Positions 31,956-46,045 of a stretch of 64,000 nt of DNA are shown one piece after another. Positions within the stretch are counted from its first letter, which is position 1. Each line of letters starts with the position of its first letter. The stretch lies in NCBI GenBank assembly GCA_005408345.1, contig SEMN01001267.1, forward strand, positions 1-64,000, given 5' to 3'. The notes beneath the pieces were generated by a model. That model did not search any database and had not been told where the DNA came from. It saw only the letters and a list, made by a program, of their open reading frames with translations. The position numbers and the translations under genes were made by a program. This stretch comes from Macquaria australasica (taxonomy: Eukaryota; Chordata; Actinopteri; Centrarchiformes; Percichthyidae).

Positions 31956-34900
31956 TACTTAAAGGTGGGGTAGGCAGTATTTTTTATTTTATTTTTTTTG
32001 GCGCCATTGGGCAAAAATGTCATAATAACCGGGTTTTCAAATTAAGAAGTCTGAGAGCAAACCACTTCTTCTGCCCCTCCTCTTGGCTCTGTTTTCAGGC
32101 TTCAGAAAATCTAGCCCATGACGGGAGACTTTGGCCAATCACAATTTGGAGAGATGGTGCATTCGTACTGGCTGAGCTACAAATTCAGATGCGTGTGCAC
32201 TTCCCTTCAGATGGTGAAAGCTCTATTCAATGGCGAACAAACCTGCAACTTTCAACATTTCCCATACCTTCTTTGCCTACGGCAGCATATAGTACACATC
32301 CTGGCTCCACACGGAGCTGGTTAATGCCAAAGTATAGGGAGTTGCAATAATCGAGTCTTGATATTAGACACTCAAAAAGTCTGCAGATCCCACTAGACAG
32401 GTGACAGGTAGAAGGCCACAGTCTGTGAACCTTCCATAAAATCGCATCACAAGAGGATGTCTCCTAACTGTCATAACTGCCAAAGCCAGCTGCAATCACT
32501 GCCAGAAACACCCCTACAATCATCCCCTAAGGCGAGACTCTTGTCAGGCAAGCAAAATGCCCAAATAATATTAAAAAGCAAAGGATGGGAGATGATAGAG
32601 AAACCTCTGCTTGAATCAGCACCATGGACAGTGACTTGGGCAACATTTTGGGGTTGAGCATACACCGTATGTCACCATTGTCACTGCAACAACTCAAGTG
32701 TTGGCGGTAACCATCAACTGATGGCAGAGGCTAAAAAATGAAAATATAGGGAGAAAATACTACTCACATTTAAGCCACTTCCTCTCCAGTACAGGAGAAA
32801 AGTAATTGGAGAATGGACGCCATGCTTAGGTGATGAATCCTTCTGTGACTGTGGACCTGGGCAGAATCATTACCAATTACCTGTGTGGGATCCCGGTTGT
32901 CAGTCACAGCAATGTCCCTGAGCTTTGAGATGCCCAAGTGGGCTGCCTTTCCAAAAAACGCATCACTGCAAACCAGTGTGGTGAAAATGCAGTGAGTGGG
33001 AGGTATGGCAGAGAAACCAAAGATGAGAGGACAGAAAAGAATGAGCATCAGACATCACCTTCCCTTTATTCACCTCACCTGAGTTGGGGAGATGGAAGCA
33101 ACTCCATCCCTTGGTGGGGTGTCTCTAACCAACATATGACATGCAGCTAGCCAGCTAGTGATGCATCCTGAGCGGCACTGCAATTAGCAGAGGCTGTCGA
33201 AGAGGTAGCGGGAATGTAGGAACTTCCACAGAGATGCGAATTTCTGAAGCTACGTTTCAGTCAGGCAAGAACTGTACCAGGCTCTAGGAATCTTTATTAC
33301 GATGAAGGTTATGGCACAGCAGTTCATAGAAAAAAATAAATATTTAAATGAGCTACTATACAAGAGTTATTTATTTGCATCTCTGTTTCCATCTATAGCA
33401 TTCTCACCTCCTGCCTCTGACTCTGGTTATCTCTCATCTTCTTCCCATTGAAATTCTCCATCCTCCCCCCTTCACTACTCTCTCACTGCCTTCACTCCCT
33501 CTTTCCTAATACGCTCTAAATCTTTTCAAAGCTCATCAGTTGATTATCAGCTGCAGAGAGAGAGAAGCTGAAGCTGAGATACAAAACAGGGAGTTGTGAC
33601 ACAAACGCACACTTCTCCCTGCTGGGGGTTGTGACTGGAAAATGTCACAATGTGTCAGAACAAAAGCCAGTGAATGAATGGTTGGGCTGGAAAACAGCAT
33701 TATATTTGTGAAAAGCTATGCTTGTGTATCTGTGTGGGTAGGAGGGGAGGGGGCGGGGGGTAACTGGAGCAACTATCCTTGTGAAGACCAACTCTTTGCA
33801 GCCAGCTGTTCTAATGAGGATATGTACTGTATATGATACAGATTACAATACAGAGTTCCATTTTAAACAGGCACCACCACCATGTCTGAATACTAAAACC
33901 AAGAAGAATGCCTTCAGATGCATTACCACCAGTGGCCACTCAGTGGCCCTAAAATATCACTGGCACCATAGATTCAAAAAGTCTCAATATACAAAGTCAA
34001 GCAATTTTCTGTAAGCAGCCGGCCTTAACAGGCAGTGACATCTCTACCATTTCTACACACCACACAACACTTTTTCAACACAGTTTTATTTCAAAGATAT
34101 TCATGACTTGTGCCCTTGAAGGCAGAGGAACTCCACAACAGGCTGAAAACACATTATCTGACATACTGACCCCTTCTCCATCTGGTATTAACATACAGTC
34201 TGTATCTGGATAAGTTATCTGGCATGCCATATCTCAAATCTGCGACTCTGGAAATTACTCTTGATTGTCATCAGACCTGAATATGCAAATTGGGTAGGGT
34301 GGACAAACAGAGTGTGTCTCAGGCTACCATGGTTGGTCATATGGTCATATGACCATCTTGCATTTTGTAATGGTCAAAACTAAAATAATGAGCTGAAAGG
34401 CCAAATAGCTTCATAGAGTTGAAGAAAACTTCACAGTTGGTGATATTTCTTGAATGACATGGTTTACATTACACATTTGATCTGTTGTTAATATAAAAAA
34501 TATTGATTAGTGCAGTTTTAGAAAACAGGTACATTTCAGAGCATGTTGCTTGGTTGAAAGGCCCCCAGCCTTCACAGTCAGCTGCTTCACAAACCTAAAG
34601 CTGTCATCACATGTCAGTCTTGTCTTACATTGCTCCCCATCCTTCCTCTTCCTCTGTCTTCTCTTTTAGACAACTGTGTTAAAAAGATCACTAACCTCTT
34701 TTTTTGCAGAATTCGGTACTCCGTGTTTACAAAAATGCTTTACGTAATCTTGTTTGTATGAAAACTAAACTAAAACTATAAATGGCTGGGATCGTTTACT
34801 GATGTTGGGGTATAAACCCACTGAACACACAGCAGTTGAGAAAAACTATTAAATAAAAAGGTAACTAAATTAATTCAACAGTTCGGTTTTTAAGCAGTGC

Positions 34901-37900
34901 TCACCTCCAGAGGAGGCAAAGACCACAGCTGGGAAAGCTAAAGGAGAGAGAGGTCAGGTCAGGGTTTTTTGCTGTTTCTGCTCTCTATACAGCAGGGGGA
35001 GTGCTTGTACCTTTATCTGCTCATGGAGGGCAGTTACTGTAGCAGGACTGGTCCTCCATGTGGTGGTCACCACCACAAACCCTCACTCAATCCCAGCACT
35101 GGGCTTATATCCAGTTTCAGTGTGATACCAAGGCATGACGTAACCCGGCAGCTCGATTTAAATGGCCTGAGAAAACTTCAGGTGAGAAATGCATCAGCAG
35201 GTTAGCAGGTAAAGTTATCTAATGAAGCAACACCCCCTATCTGATCTATTTGAAAATGCTGTGAACTGGACATTCTAAAAGGCTTAATGTGGAAACAGCT
35301 GAACCCACTTACTTGCTTTGTTGGCACAGGGAATACGTAGTGCCCACAAGTAGAACCAAAAGACATGAACTCTCCTCTATCCCTAGTGCTCTTTAAATTG
35401 TTTTAAAAATGACCTGTTTATATTAGGGTTTATGTTCTTAATTTCATGCTTTTGCTTATGATGTTGATCGCTGTGTTTTTATGCTGTCTTGACAAATTCT
35501 AATAAATGAAACTGAATGAAAATGAAACTGAAGGCAAAAAATATGATGGATCGTTTAAAATTACTGGCTACAACATTAAATTCCTTTTACCATTTGAAAG
35601 CGGTCATTCTGATGCCTAATGTGTACTTTTGGTAATGTAAGTACATTTTGTTAATGCTTCTGTGCTTTTACTTAGGTAGCATTATGAATGTAGGATGTTT
35701 ACTTGTAATGGAGTATCTTTACACAGTTGTATTGGTACTTTTACTTACATAAAGGATCAGACTACTTCTTCCACTGCGTAGCATGCTGCATATTAGACTG
35801 TAGCCTGTAGCAGCAGCAGTTGTCCACCTATCCACATGCATCAATTCTGAATTAAACAATCAATAATGTCTAAACATCTTTAATGGGCATTGATGAAGAA
35901 TCTGTCTGTGACTATGTTTAGAGATGGATCATTTTGTGAATATCAAACATTTAGTTGACAGTTTTAACACAGTCAAATTACTTAATGCAACACAGTTGAG
36001 ACATTTTGTCTACACTAAAGGGAGTGTGCTCCCCTCCGGCTAACCAAATTACTACAGCAGACAATCTAATTGTGCTCAGGTTCCATAAGTGTACTCCATG
36101 GGCTCCTTTGACACATCACAGTACATACACTTCCCATTCTAGGTTGAGTAATCTAAGACACTGAGGATCTAGTTAGAGGACTCCTTTTTTTAGCAACTTT
36201 TGATCAACTTACTGCAATGAGAAGACATGTCTTAAAGGGATCTTCACTGATTTACACATCAAAGTCTGTTTAAAGGTGTTGCAGAGTATTACTGCATATA
36301 TGAAAAAAGTTGTATAAAGTCTTTACGTAGTGTCTCCTCTCTGGCCCACTGCTCATCTCTGCTGCAGGCTAGAGGCTCCAGATTACGTTAGCCACTACTA
36401 GCAAAACACACTTGAATCTCCGACTGAACTGTCGATTCTGGGTAATGTAGGCGCCAGGTCTTGATGTCGTTTTCAGAAAGAAGAATGTGTGTACTAAAAA
36501 TAGATGATATCTTTTAGAAACTGTCCATCGTGAATGTTATAGTGCAGTGCTGAATCAGTGGGGTACTCTTTTAAATTGTAGCGGTCTCTAAATAATCTTG
36601 CAGGGGAATACTAGGACCCATGCAGGGGCATTAGACAATCAGGCGACAGCCACAAACAACTAGTAGGCTCATGGGCAAAAGGTGTGCAAGACTGTAGGCT
36701 GCCTCCACGCTGTGAGGCCCAATCCCAACATCCACACTCACAGACTAAGAGCTAAGAGCTATGTCCACAAGGGCTTAGGGCTGTCCCACTGTCAAATCGT
36801 CCAGTGCATGAGGGCTCTCTCACAGACTTTTTTGAGACTTTGTCTGAGGGAAAAACCCATAGTTCATAGTGTTGTGACATTAAAGACGGGGTTAGTAGGG
36901 GAAGCCCAGACAAACAGGAAGGAGCAGGAAGAAAAAAGAAGTTTACATGTAAGTATAAACACAAAGCTCACTGGTGATAGGCAGAACTGTGTGCAGTTGA
37001 TTGTCCTATGATGGCATGATGATGATGATTTCTAAATATGCTTTGATCAGATCTGATCCAACAACATTACTATTGTTAGAGCAGGAATTTAACTTCCTTA
37101 CTATTAAGGATAAGGCTACATTCAGATAGAATCAGGTTTTAGTTTTTTGATGCTGTTTTCTATTAATTTAATTGTAATTAGGTAATCAAGAGGGTTCTGA
37201 TTTTTTTGATTGTGTGCATGTTGTCCTTGTTTCTCTGTCTCTCTCTCAATTAAATTGTCTTTATTAGCATGACGTTGGATTAAACATGTTGCCAAAGCAA
37301 AAAGTCACATATAAACAATAAAATATAAATAGTCTCTCGGTCATGTGGCTCAGGTCTGAATCGGGGGTCTAAGGACAGAGGGTCTTGTATGCTGTACAGA
37401 TTGTAAAGCCCCTTGAGGCAAATTGATTTGTGATGTTGGGATTTACAAAAATAACACTGACTTGACTTATCCAACAGTATATCCATCCGCCCAGTACTTC
37501 TGTGCAGACGCTACAGCACATGTACAGGCACGATGGTTCCAGTTTCCCGTAAAACCACAAACTGTTGTTTTTACATTTCTGTTTGTGTACAGATTGAACA
37601 AATTAGATATTAATTAATGAGCTGCTGGTGGTAGAGGTGTTGGATGGTGTATTTTTGAATAGCCAGACTAGCTGTCCCTGCTAAGGGGCAGGAGAGAATA
37701 CCGGTGTTATGTATATGTTTTCCTTAACATATACATAACATATACAATACTATTATTGATTTTCTCATCTAACTCTTAAGACATTACACTAATAAGACAT
37801 TTATTCAGACACCAAAATGTCAAATGCCGAAGTGGTTTCCTTCAATGCTTAAGAAAAGCAGTGCAAGGACTCTGAACAGGTAGCACAAGTCATTGATATT

Positions 37901-39900
37901 CTGGCAGCTCCTCTTTGTCATACAAGAGCACAATTTACACTAATGCACTGGATTATAAAACCAGCTTTGTCATTCATTAACTGTTCATCAAGGAAGATGC
38001 TAGAGAGAAATTCTTTGATTTTATGCAAGACCACTCCATCTGTCTGAGAAGCAAATGTGTTTCATCATGGCAGCTTTCTGTGCATGAATGTGGATGGTTA
38101 ATGTTGTAGCTCCTGTAAAATGCGGCAGTGAGGCAGCAGTGTGTTGTGTGTTTGAGAAGGGAGGATGGTGATTTCTCAGAGGAAAACACCGGTATTCTCC
38201 AGACAGACACACACTTCATTAGCTAATGGTCTTGTCGGGATAATCAGTTCACTCTGCCAGACAGCCACAGAAGATGCTTGATGCTTTGCCACCACACTGT
38301 CCTTCACCTCCCTTTGGCTCCAACTCACTTCCCCAAATGTACTCGCTCCTACTCTCTTTCTTTCTGTTTCTTTCTTTCTTATGCTCTGTTTATCTCCTCT
38401 GTTTATCTGTTCTTGCTCTCAATTCAAATTCAATTCAGGTCAGTTCCATTCTATTCATTGAAAATTCAATTCAGTTCACTGAAGCTGCAGTAAAAGCAAT
38501 ATGCATTGCATTGATTGTCATTTCATTTTTGAGCTTGGAACAAAAAATCTTACTCAAGGTCCACTTAGAAGATTTTTTTCATTTTCGTACTTGTAATCTT
38601 CAGCCTTAAGTGACATTACTTGAGTACATTTGTCAGACTTCACACAGCTCCCTCTGGAGACACTGAATGCTTTATACAACCTTTTCCACGTATACACAGT
38701 TCCCCTTTAAGTGTATCAGACTTTATTGGAGCTCCAGGAGCTGTCCATAGTATGACCTGTTAATTAATTATAATTTCTTGTTTGGGTCTTATTTATATAG
38801 ATTTTACTATGATTTTTATCACTTATTATAACTTACTCACTATTAAGATATTAGCTTTCATTTCAATTTCAGTTTTCTTAAAAAATTTTAAAAAAGTGCA
38901 GCCTGTTTGATTGTATTGTATTACCTGTAATAACACAGTCTACTGCTGTCTGACTATACTGGTGTATTAGTGTTGGCCTCAGCACTGTCTTGTCACCCAG
39001 CTCAGACTGCTCATCACAGCTCATCATGTGTTGTCGCCTTAAGACACACTACTCTATTCATTCTGCTATTTACAGGTTGTGGACCAGCACTCAACAAGGG
39101 GGCAGGGTGAGGTGAATCCCCTCCAACCTCCAACCCCCAGCACACAAACACACATAGACAGAAACTCCCTCCTTTCCCTCTCATTATACCAGCTGTTGCT
39201 AATTATTATTCAGTTAATTATTCAGTTCTAAAAGACAGGCGACCATACACACTCATAAACACACACACACACACACTCATACACAGCATGGAGCTCTCTC
39301 TTTATGCACCCTAGCTGACTCATGCAGTCAGGCAGCCCACATGGGCTGTCCACTAATAATCCATGAAACATTTTAACCCTTAAAGTGCCCACATGTGTTA
39401 GGCGAGACACTATAAGTACACTCATCCTAGCATCAGGTTTGGCTTGTTTCAAAATGTTAAGTGGTATGGGTGATGGAGATTGTGAATGTAGACAGAAAAT
39501 CAATCAGTCATGTACTACTGGAGGACCTCCAAACAACAACAAATACTTATGAACTGGGATAGTGGCACTCCAAAAGAATCTCAATATTATGGCCTCAGTC
39601 AACCATTTCATTTCTTATGCTGATGCATTTTGGCAAAAAGCCTTCATCTGAGGACAATAAAAATGGTATTCTCCTCTTTTAGAACATAAGCAATCAGTCC
39701 CCAGTCTGTAGGGGAACTTAGTAATATATGTAATATATATGTATCTCAAACATCCTGGAATACAAGCCTTATAAAAAGGATGTACAAAGGAACCATATGG
39801 TGCAGTCCCACGGACACTGAAAGTCTTAACTGCTCCTGCTTGCCTAACTTGGAACATCTGGTGCTCTTATGCTGTCCATCCTACCTTCCCCAGAAACTCA
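31956..39900. other. Gene-poor interval with unclassified repeats
   Basis: No exon, RNA gene or complete element is recognisable. The piece beginning AAAGGTGGGGTAGGCAGTAT (31970) resembles the start of a common fish MITE, and 36235-36480 (ACTGATTTACACATCAAAGT onward) looks like another dispersed repeat. AT content is high, with short CT and CA tracts (for example 39256-39275). Open frames here are below 110 codons and motif-free. Confidence 0.5.
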
Positions 39901-39984
39901 CTTTGGTCATCTGCCACCATGATGAGTGGGGATGCCTTCTTGGGAGAAAAATCTGAATTTATTAGCATTAGCTCATCTGTCGAT

Positions 39985-40100
39985 GCACACTCACACTGGA
40001 GGGTGTTGAACAGCTCCAAGACCAACTCCATTGTTAAGTTTGCTGATGAGAAGGCCTACCTGGAAGAGGTTGGGAACTCTGGTGATGTGGAACGCATCCT
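39985..40100 (+). pseudogene. Tiny LINE reverse transcriptase remnant
   Basis: Encodes TNSIVKFADEKAYLEEV, which looks like a LINE RT FADD-box segment with an internal deletion that fuses FAD to the downstream KAYLEEV. Only about 35 codons remain. Confidence 0.35.
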
Positions 40101-40998
40101 AAAAGGGGGCATCACCTAGCCTTATACAACTCCTTGAGTCTTTTAATCTGGGGGGTTTTCTGCAAGCAAATACAGGATTTTCCAATGACTTTTTCAGTAT
40201 ACGTTCCATTAGTAGAACTGGCCAGTATCTCAGTATGATCTATTTAATTTGACAAACCACTTGTAGTTTATTGATTTGTTCCACTTCAGCATTGTGATAA
40301 TAATCTTGTTACATCTTTTTTATTTTTGCTGCACTGTTTGGCTGGAATGGGGATACAACACACAGCCAAACACTGAGAAACTGTCTAAGCTTCTCTCCAC
40401 AAACATTAATGACGGCCTGGACATCTTGGTTTGTTCAGCGTTCTCCACTGTTGTTCTTAAAGGATTGGTTTTCCTGCTCCATACAGATGCAGTAGTAAAA
40501 TGGTGATGACTGTTGTGTTACATTATCACATGTGCTTGACCAATCAGCAACAGAACAGCAGTGACACAGCCTGGTCTCTCAACAGACTGCACTGGTAAAT
40601 ATGCATATCTGCAGCACTCAAGGCAAACAAGACAGAAGGGGTCAAAGGTCATGCTACAGATGGAGAGGCAGAAACACAAATAAAACAAGGCAAAGCTGAA
40701 ATGCTGAAAGGCATTCTTCAGTCTCCCAGCTCAGTCTGTTCTCAGCACCAAACAGGTCCTGGAGAAACATTTGGTCACATAAGCTTGTATGACAAATTCA
40801 GGCAGTGTAACTTTCAACTATCTAAAAGAAAATTAGAAAGTTTGACGTTTGACTTGGACCACCTAGACCAGCGACAACATTAAAATACTGCTTACAGGTT
40901 AATGCATCAATAATTTAACAGTCTCAGAGGAGCCTGTCATTATAATTAGTGCTAGAGGCCAGTTGATACAGTACAGTACATCAACATGGCCAATATTA

Positions 40999-41240
40999 TC
41001 ATTCTGACCATCTGGTGCACCAGGTCACCAGATGGTCAATCTCCCACCTGTAGGCAGATTCATCCCCACCACAAATGAGCCCAATGAGGGAACTTGGCGC
41101 ACTGATTGTGTACAGGGAGAAGAGTAGAGGGGAAAGGACGCAGCCTTGAGGGGAACAAGTGCTGAAAGACCGGAAGTCAGAGACATGCTTCCCTAGCCTC
41201 ACGTGCTGCTTTCTGTCAGACAGGAAGTCTGTAACAGCTC
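40999..41240 (-). pseudogene. LINE reverse transcriptase fragment lacking the catalytic box
   Basis: The minus-strand frame reads VSDFRSFSTCSPQGCVLSPL, then LFSLYT, LIGLICGGDESAYRWEIDHL and VTWCTRWSE. The PQG motif and the following SPLLF segment are classic LINE RT. The FADD motif expected between SLYT and LIGLI has been deleted. 41240 upward continues into TDFLSD-like sequence with stops. Confidence 0.7.
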
Positions 41241-41249
41241 TTTAATACC

Positions 41250-42790
41250 CAAATTTCAGGGATTCTCATAAAAAAATGTTTATATAATCAGTTTATGTTA
41301 AAATACAAATATTGACAGATAAATTGTCATTGTCATTAGGCTCTCAAATATCAATATCAGTATCAAATATCAATATCGGTATCACCCAAGAAGCAGCAAG
41401 GCTGTAATTACAACCCTTACTTTCACTGATGATACTGGTTTTTTTTAAATAATGAAATTTTATTATTTTTTTCACATTATCACAATATTATCATCTCCTC
41501 AACATATTCATCCTCGTTGTGTTCTTTATCAGTGCAATTTTTGCATTTTCATGCCATTTATTTATGACATGCTATAAGTAATAGGGCCAAAAGACTAAAG
41601 TTTCACTTAGCAGATATCAAATATCAAATCTCTGAATATTTCTCCCAGCACTGTATTTTTATGTGTGTATGTAACTCTGCATTTGAGTCATCAGAAACGA
41701 CTACTACAGTAGTTTATCACCTTTGGAACTCCATAGGGACTGAGGTTAACAGTGATAACGTGCTAATGAAAACAATGACTCTCCCTACTCACATCTTGAT
41801 CACTGTCTATTTTTGGTTACTAGACTCCAATCAGCCAGCCTGCCTCAATGTTACAAAGAAATGACAGATATGATTTATCATCCCCTTATCACTGTTGATA
41901 ATCCACAACAAGTTCTGAGCTGTGTCTGTCTGTTTGGATTTCGTGGTCTGCGGTAAGAGGAGAATAGTTCTGTGGTGACTGGCAGACACATTGGCAGGCA
42001 CAATCATTTTCCCTGTTTACATGAAGATTATCAAAACTATGTCATAATTATATGGACATATCTTGAATGTGTTGGAACCTGACTCATCAGCAACTAGTTT
42101 TGTGGATCACTTCATAACTGTGGAATGATAAATGATCATTTCTACCTAATGTTTTGGGTCAGGGTTAGTGGGTAATGTGGCTTCTCAAATCATCAGGACT
42201 GAAGTTTAGATCTTTGGAAATGTTTACTTGAGAAGACAATGAGATTAAAATAGATTTTTTTTCGGGCATGTTAAAATAGAAAAAACTCCACTACTTTATA
42301 AAGATGATAACAAACGTCAAAGCTCATGGTGTGACTCATGTAATCTCACTTGAAATAAACCCTGTTTGGTTGTTTTTAGTGTGTGTTTTCAGCAATGCAT
42401 TGTGTATTTAGTGCAATGATGCGTAAAATGTGACTGTGTGTGCTCGGGGTTAACAGGAAAGGGTAAACTGCTTCATCAGCACATCTAAAAGAATACTCAA
42501 ACATGGTCAGCGTGAGTTATCAGTCCACTTGAACCCTCACAAAAAATCCTTCAAGACTACTGTTGGTTTTTTGTGTGTGTTTCTGCATGTGTGTGTCAGA
42601 GGTCTTGAAGGTTTAAAGTTCAACTCAGGCTTCTGTCTTCCCTTTTCCACAGTGTTGTTGAGCCTGTATCAAAATAAAAGCTTTGGCACACCTCGAAGCT
42701 TTGCTGGCATGCACATACATCTCATGGTAAGGAAAATAAATGAGCTTGATTTGTGGTGTGTGCTGTCTGGTCCCTGGGGTGCGGACTGAG
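41250..42790. other. Intergenic, nothing recognisable
   Basis: AT-rich sequence with short TATCAAATATC-type iterations near 41340-41390. No gene or element boundary found. Confidence 0.5.
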
Positions 42791-42799
42791 ATAGAAGTG

Positions 42800-43107
42800 T
42801 GTCAGGGACTGGATCGCAGGACTTAGATGCAGACTCTTATAACAAAAACTTTCTTTAATAAAAGGCAAAAATCAAAATTGCACAGGTCGTGGGGTTCAGG
42901 ATTATCCAACAAAAAAAAAAATCACTTTTCTGTGGTTTACAAAAATATCAAACTCAGAATCACAAGGTAATGAGACACAGGTGCAAACAATCAGACTGGC
43001 GGGAAACACACAAGGACAGGAAGTTAAGGGACCTGAAACGAGAGGGAGACGTGAATACAAAATAAACAGGAAATGACAAGACAGGAACACAAGACAAAAC
43101 TTAACCA
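42800..43107 (-). mobile_element. LTR-like fragment
   Basis: Starts TGTCAGGGACTGGATCGCAG and contains TTTAATAAAAGGC and GAGACACAGGTGCAAACAAT, resembling antisense fish LTR sequence. I find no target duplication, and the right end is ill-defined next to the solo LTR at 43113. Confidence 0.35.
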
Positions 43108-43112
43108 AATGA

Positions 43113-43619
43113 TGTTAAGGCTTTTCCTTTTCAAAGGAAGCTGAACCCAAGCGCCAAACACAGACAGGTCAGGGAGATTTTGCAAGGGTTTATTTCCAGA
43201 GAGGCGTACATGGGCTGAGGCAGGCTGCAGTCTAGAGAGTTTCAAAGGACAACGGGTCACCGTTCCGGGCGTGGGTGAGTCACAGGGAAGCTGGCAGTAG
43301 GGCTGGAGTAGATGATCCGCATGGGTTTAGACAACAATCTGGCGGAGATGGACTGGTTTGCTGGAGTTCTTAAACTGTGGAGTTGATGAGCTGATGGAGA
43401 ACAGGTGCGTGATTGCTTCTGAGCTGGAGAGCAGTGATTGGTGGAATTGAGACCAGAGCTGGCAGCTGGGCAGAGGGAAAATAGGGAGACCCCACCCACA
43501 CCCACAGACAAGCACACAAATTGACATGACAGACAGAGGGAGACAATGGAAACACCAGGGAAGGGGAAACACAGGGAAAACACTAGGAAACACTAGAGGT
43601 GGAGGGAGCATCCATGACA
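43113..43619 (-). mobile_element. Solo LTR
   Basis: On the minus strand it runs from TGTCATGGATGCTCCCTCC to CCTTAACA, 507 bp. It is bounded by the 5-bp direct repeat AATGA (43108-43112, 43620-43624). No internal coding region accompanies it, so the element was lost by LTR-LTR recombination. Its start (TGTCATG) resembles the LTR at 29858, but the bodies differ. Confidence 0.8.
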
Positions 43620-43817
43620 AATGATTTCAACTTAACATACTTGATGAGACACAACAAAGTGTCAGATCACTGGCAATGAACTGATCCTGGCTCAGAATGA
43701 AGTCCATATTTCTCTCAGCGCAGAGACAGCTGTGTACAGTACAGCACATTTCCTCCAGGTGAAGAACGTGCAGAGACACATAAAATACCACAGTCTCCAG
43801 GCAGACAGTGGCAGGAA

Positions 43818-43823
<6 letters not shown>

Positions 43824-43877
<54 letters not shown>
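43824..43877. repeat. (GT)n microsatellite
   Basis: About 27 GT units. Frames through it give only Thr-His repeats. Confidence 0.95.
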
Positions 43878-43880
<3 letters not shown>

Positions 43881-43924
43881 TTTCAGAGAACATTTAAAGC
43901 AATAATTTATTTATTTCATTAAAC

Positions 43925-44260
43925 AGCTACAATCTATATTTTTATAATAGCAATGTATCAAATAACATTGTGAAAACAATGTATAATGTGACAGGGGTCG
44001 CTTGTGCTACAGAGAATTATCAGCTGAACCTGCAGCTCCCCTCGTCCTTACGGAGCTTTATAGTGAGTTTCAGCTCATTGTTTATCTGTCCGGCCCACCA
44101 CTTTACTGTTCTGGTTCCCTCTCAGTGCTTTCATATCATCATTTTCAGAAATAGTGGACACAGTGGAGCATTTAGCAGCTAAAGAGCCAGATATTTCCCT
44201 CACGAGTTGGTAGAGACCAAAAACAGAGCTAACAGAGAGAAGATGTTCGACCATCTGACC
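43925..44260. repeat. Dispersed repeat, inverted relative to 9880-10330
   Basis: Contains TTTAGCAGCTAAAGAGCCAG, ATATTTCCCTCA and GAGACCAAAAACAGAGCTAA, the reverse complement of the motif order seen in intron 8 of the RAP1GDS1-family gene. Confidence 0.6.
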
Positions 44261-45906
44261 CGAGCTTCTGATGAAGTATCCTGGCAACTAAATCCTGCGG
44301 GGAATAGATGCCTCTTTTTCACTGCAGGTGAAATAGGGACTTATTTTCTTTTCTTACAGAGGTACAGTAAGTATCAATAGTATATTTGATAGTTAGTCTA
44401 TTCATTAAACTACAACTCATCTATAGCAGTGGTTTTACCACTGATGTAACAGAAGGCCTTTTGATAGGGATTTGTGTACATCCTAATACTAAGCTGACTG
44501 TGACCTTTACATTTCAGTCCAGGTGTTTCTTTACATGAAGTGAGTTTTGCTACTTTACATATCTGTTTGAACTGGAAAAGTTTGAAATGTGAGTAACACA
44601 GTGTCAGTGTGTGGGTGTGTTGTTTCCTCTGAAGGCTGATGTTATAAAGCTGAAAGTGATCTCATTTGACATGATACGCTGACGCTGCATCCACACTGAA
44701 CATGCCCTTCATGATGATGTCAAGACTTGCCCTGTACACAACCTCTCTTTATTACTGTCAGTGAGCTGGTAGCACAAACTAACAGCATGCAACAACAGGA
44801 GTGATCTGAAATATATGAGCACAATCAATATGGCATTTGGATTGTAATTAAGGCATTTGTCTACTTTAACCATCAGTTGTTAAGACAACTTCCTTCTTCT
44901 CTGGGCCCTTAATGTCAAATCTGGTTACATAGACTGTTCACACTGCACTCCATCTGGGGTGATTTATTTTCTTCTTCTTATTTGATGGTTTTTCATAAAT
45001 ATTTAGTGGCAAATACAGTAATCTCTTCCTTTAAAATGATTTCTTCCATGACAGAATTGTGTAGCTTTGACACAGGGAAACCAGTTTTGTGTTTTCTATA
45101 TTTGAAGCCTGTTTCTTTATGCTGTGTGGTCAAATTAATGAATGTCTGTTGCAATGCAATGAGCTCTCTCAGCCAGAGTAAAAAAGTGATATTTGCAAAG
45201 ATAAGGAAGAGGGAATGCATTTCTTCTTTATGTAATTCACATAGTTTTTGAGAGAACAACTGTGCTCTATGGTGCTAATCAAACTCTAAATGGGGTTTTC
45301 AGGCTGATAATGAAATCAACACTTAAGAGTTATCACAAAATATTGTCCACATAATACACAAACAAAAATCGGTCTTGCTAAATAAATAAATAATTCATAT
45401 CCATAAACAAATAAACAAGAAACAATTTCCATGATTTTTTTCTCTACTTAATTTTAAATGTATTACTTATAATGATAAAACACAAATTGCACAATTCTAA
45501 CATGCCATTCTAATCTGTGATAATCATTATTATTATTATTATAAATTATTATTTTATTACTAGTAGCAGTAGTAGTATAGCTTGTTCTAATAGTATATAA
45601 TTTCTTTTTTCATGCTTTTGAGTAATTTTACCGTCGGATTGCTCATGCGGAGCATAACTATGGTTGTGAGAATTACGACAGCAACTGAATCTGGTACACG
45701 CAGCTACGCATGGTTTTTACGACACTGAATTGTTTCTTACGGCAAAACATGGCGCTACACTTATCAGCTTTGTGAATGAGGCACTGAACTGAAGACTGTT
45801 CGCTTTTGTCCTCTCTTTTCGTTCAAAGAGAGTTCCATATATCAGCGCAGTGTAGCAGCAGCAGCTCTCGGCTGTGCCCAGGTAGAGTTAGTGAGGAGCA
45901 GGTGAA

Positions 45907-46045
45907 ATGGCGGCGCAGGGAGGCATCCTGTTCCAGGAGAAGGTCAGCAGGCTGCTCAGTAGACAGAATGGAAAACCAGTACTCAAACCCAACAGGACTC
46001 TGGCTTTGAGAGATGCTGTAGCTAACCGCAAACTGAAGAAAGGAG
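45907..46045 (+). CDS. chchd1: chchd1 coding exon 1
   Basis: Starts MAAQGGILFQEKVSRLLSRQ and ends at LKKG plus the first base of Glu-47, followed by GTATGA. The region upstream (45780-45906) is the likely 5' UTR/promoter. Confidence 0.93.

Noticed and set aside
36682..37011. 109-codon plus-strand frame
   Set aside because: No family resemblance. The surrounding sequence looks like a dispersed repeat, and the frame starts and ends without gene signals.
44982..45259. Overlapping 88-89 codon frames on both strands
   Set aside because: Mirror frames of low-complexity AT-rich DNA with no motif; not supported as a gene.
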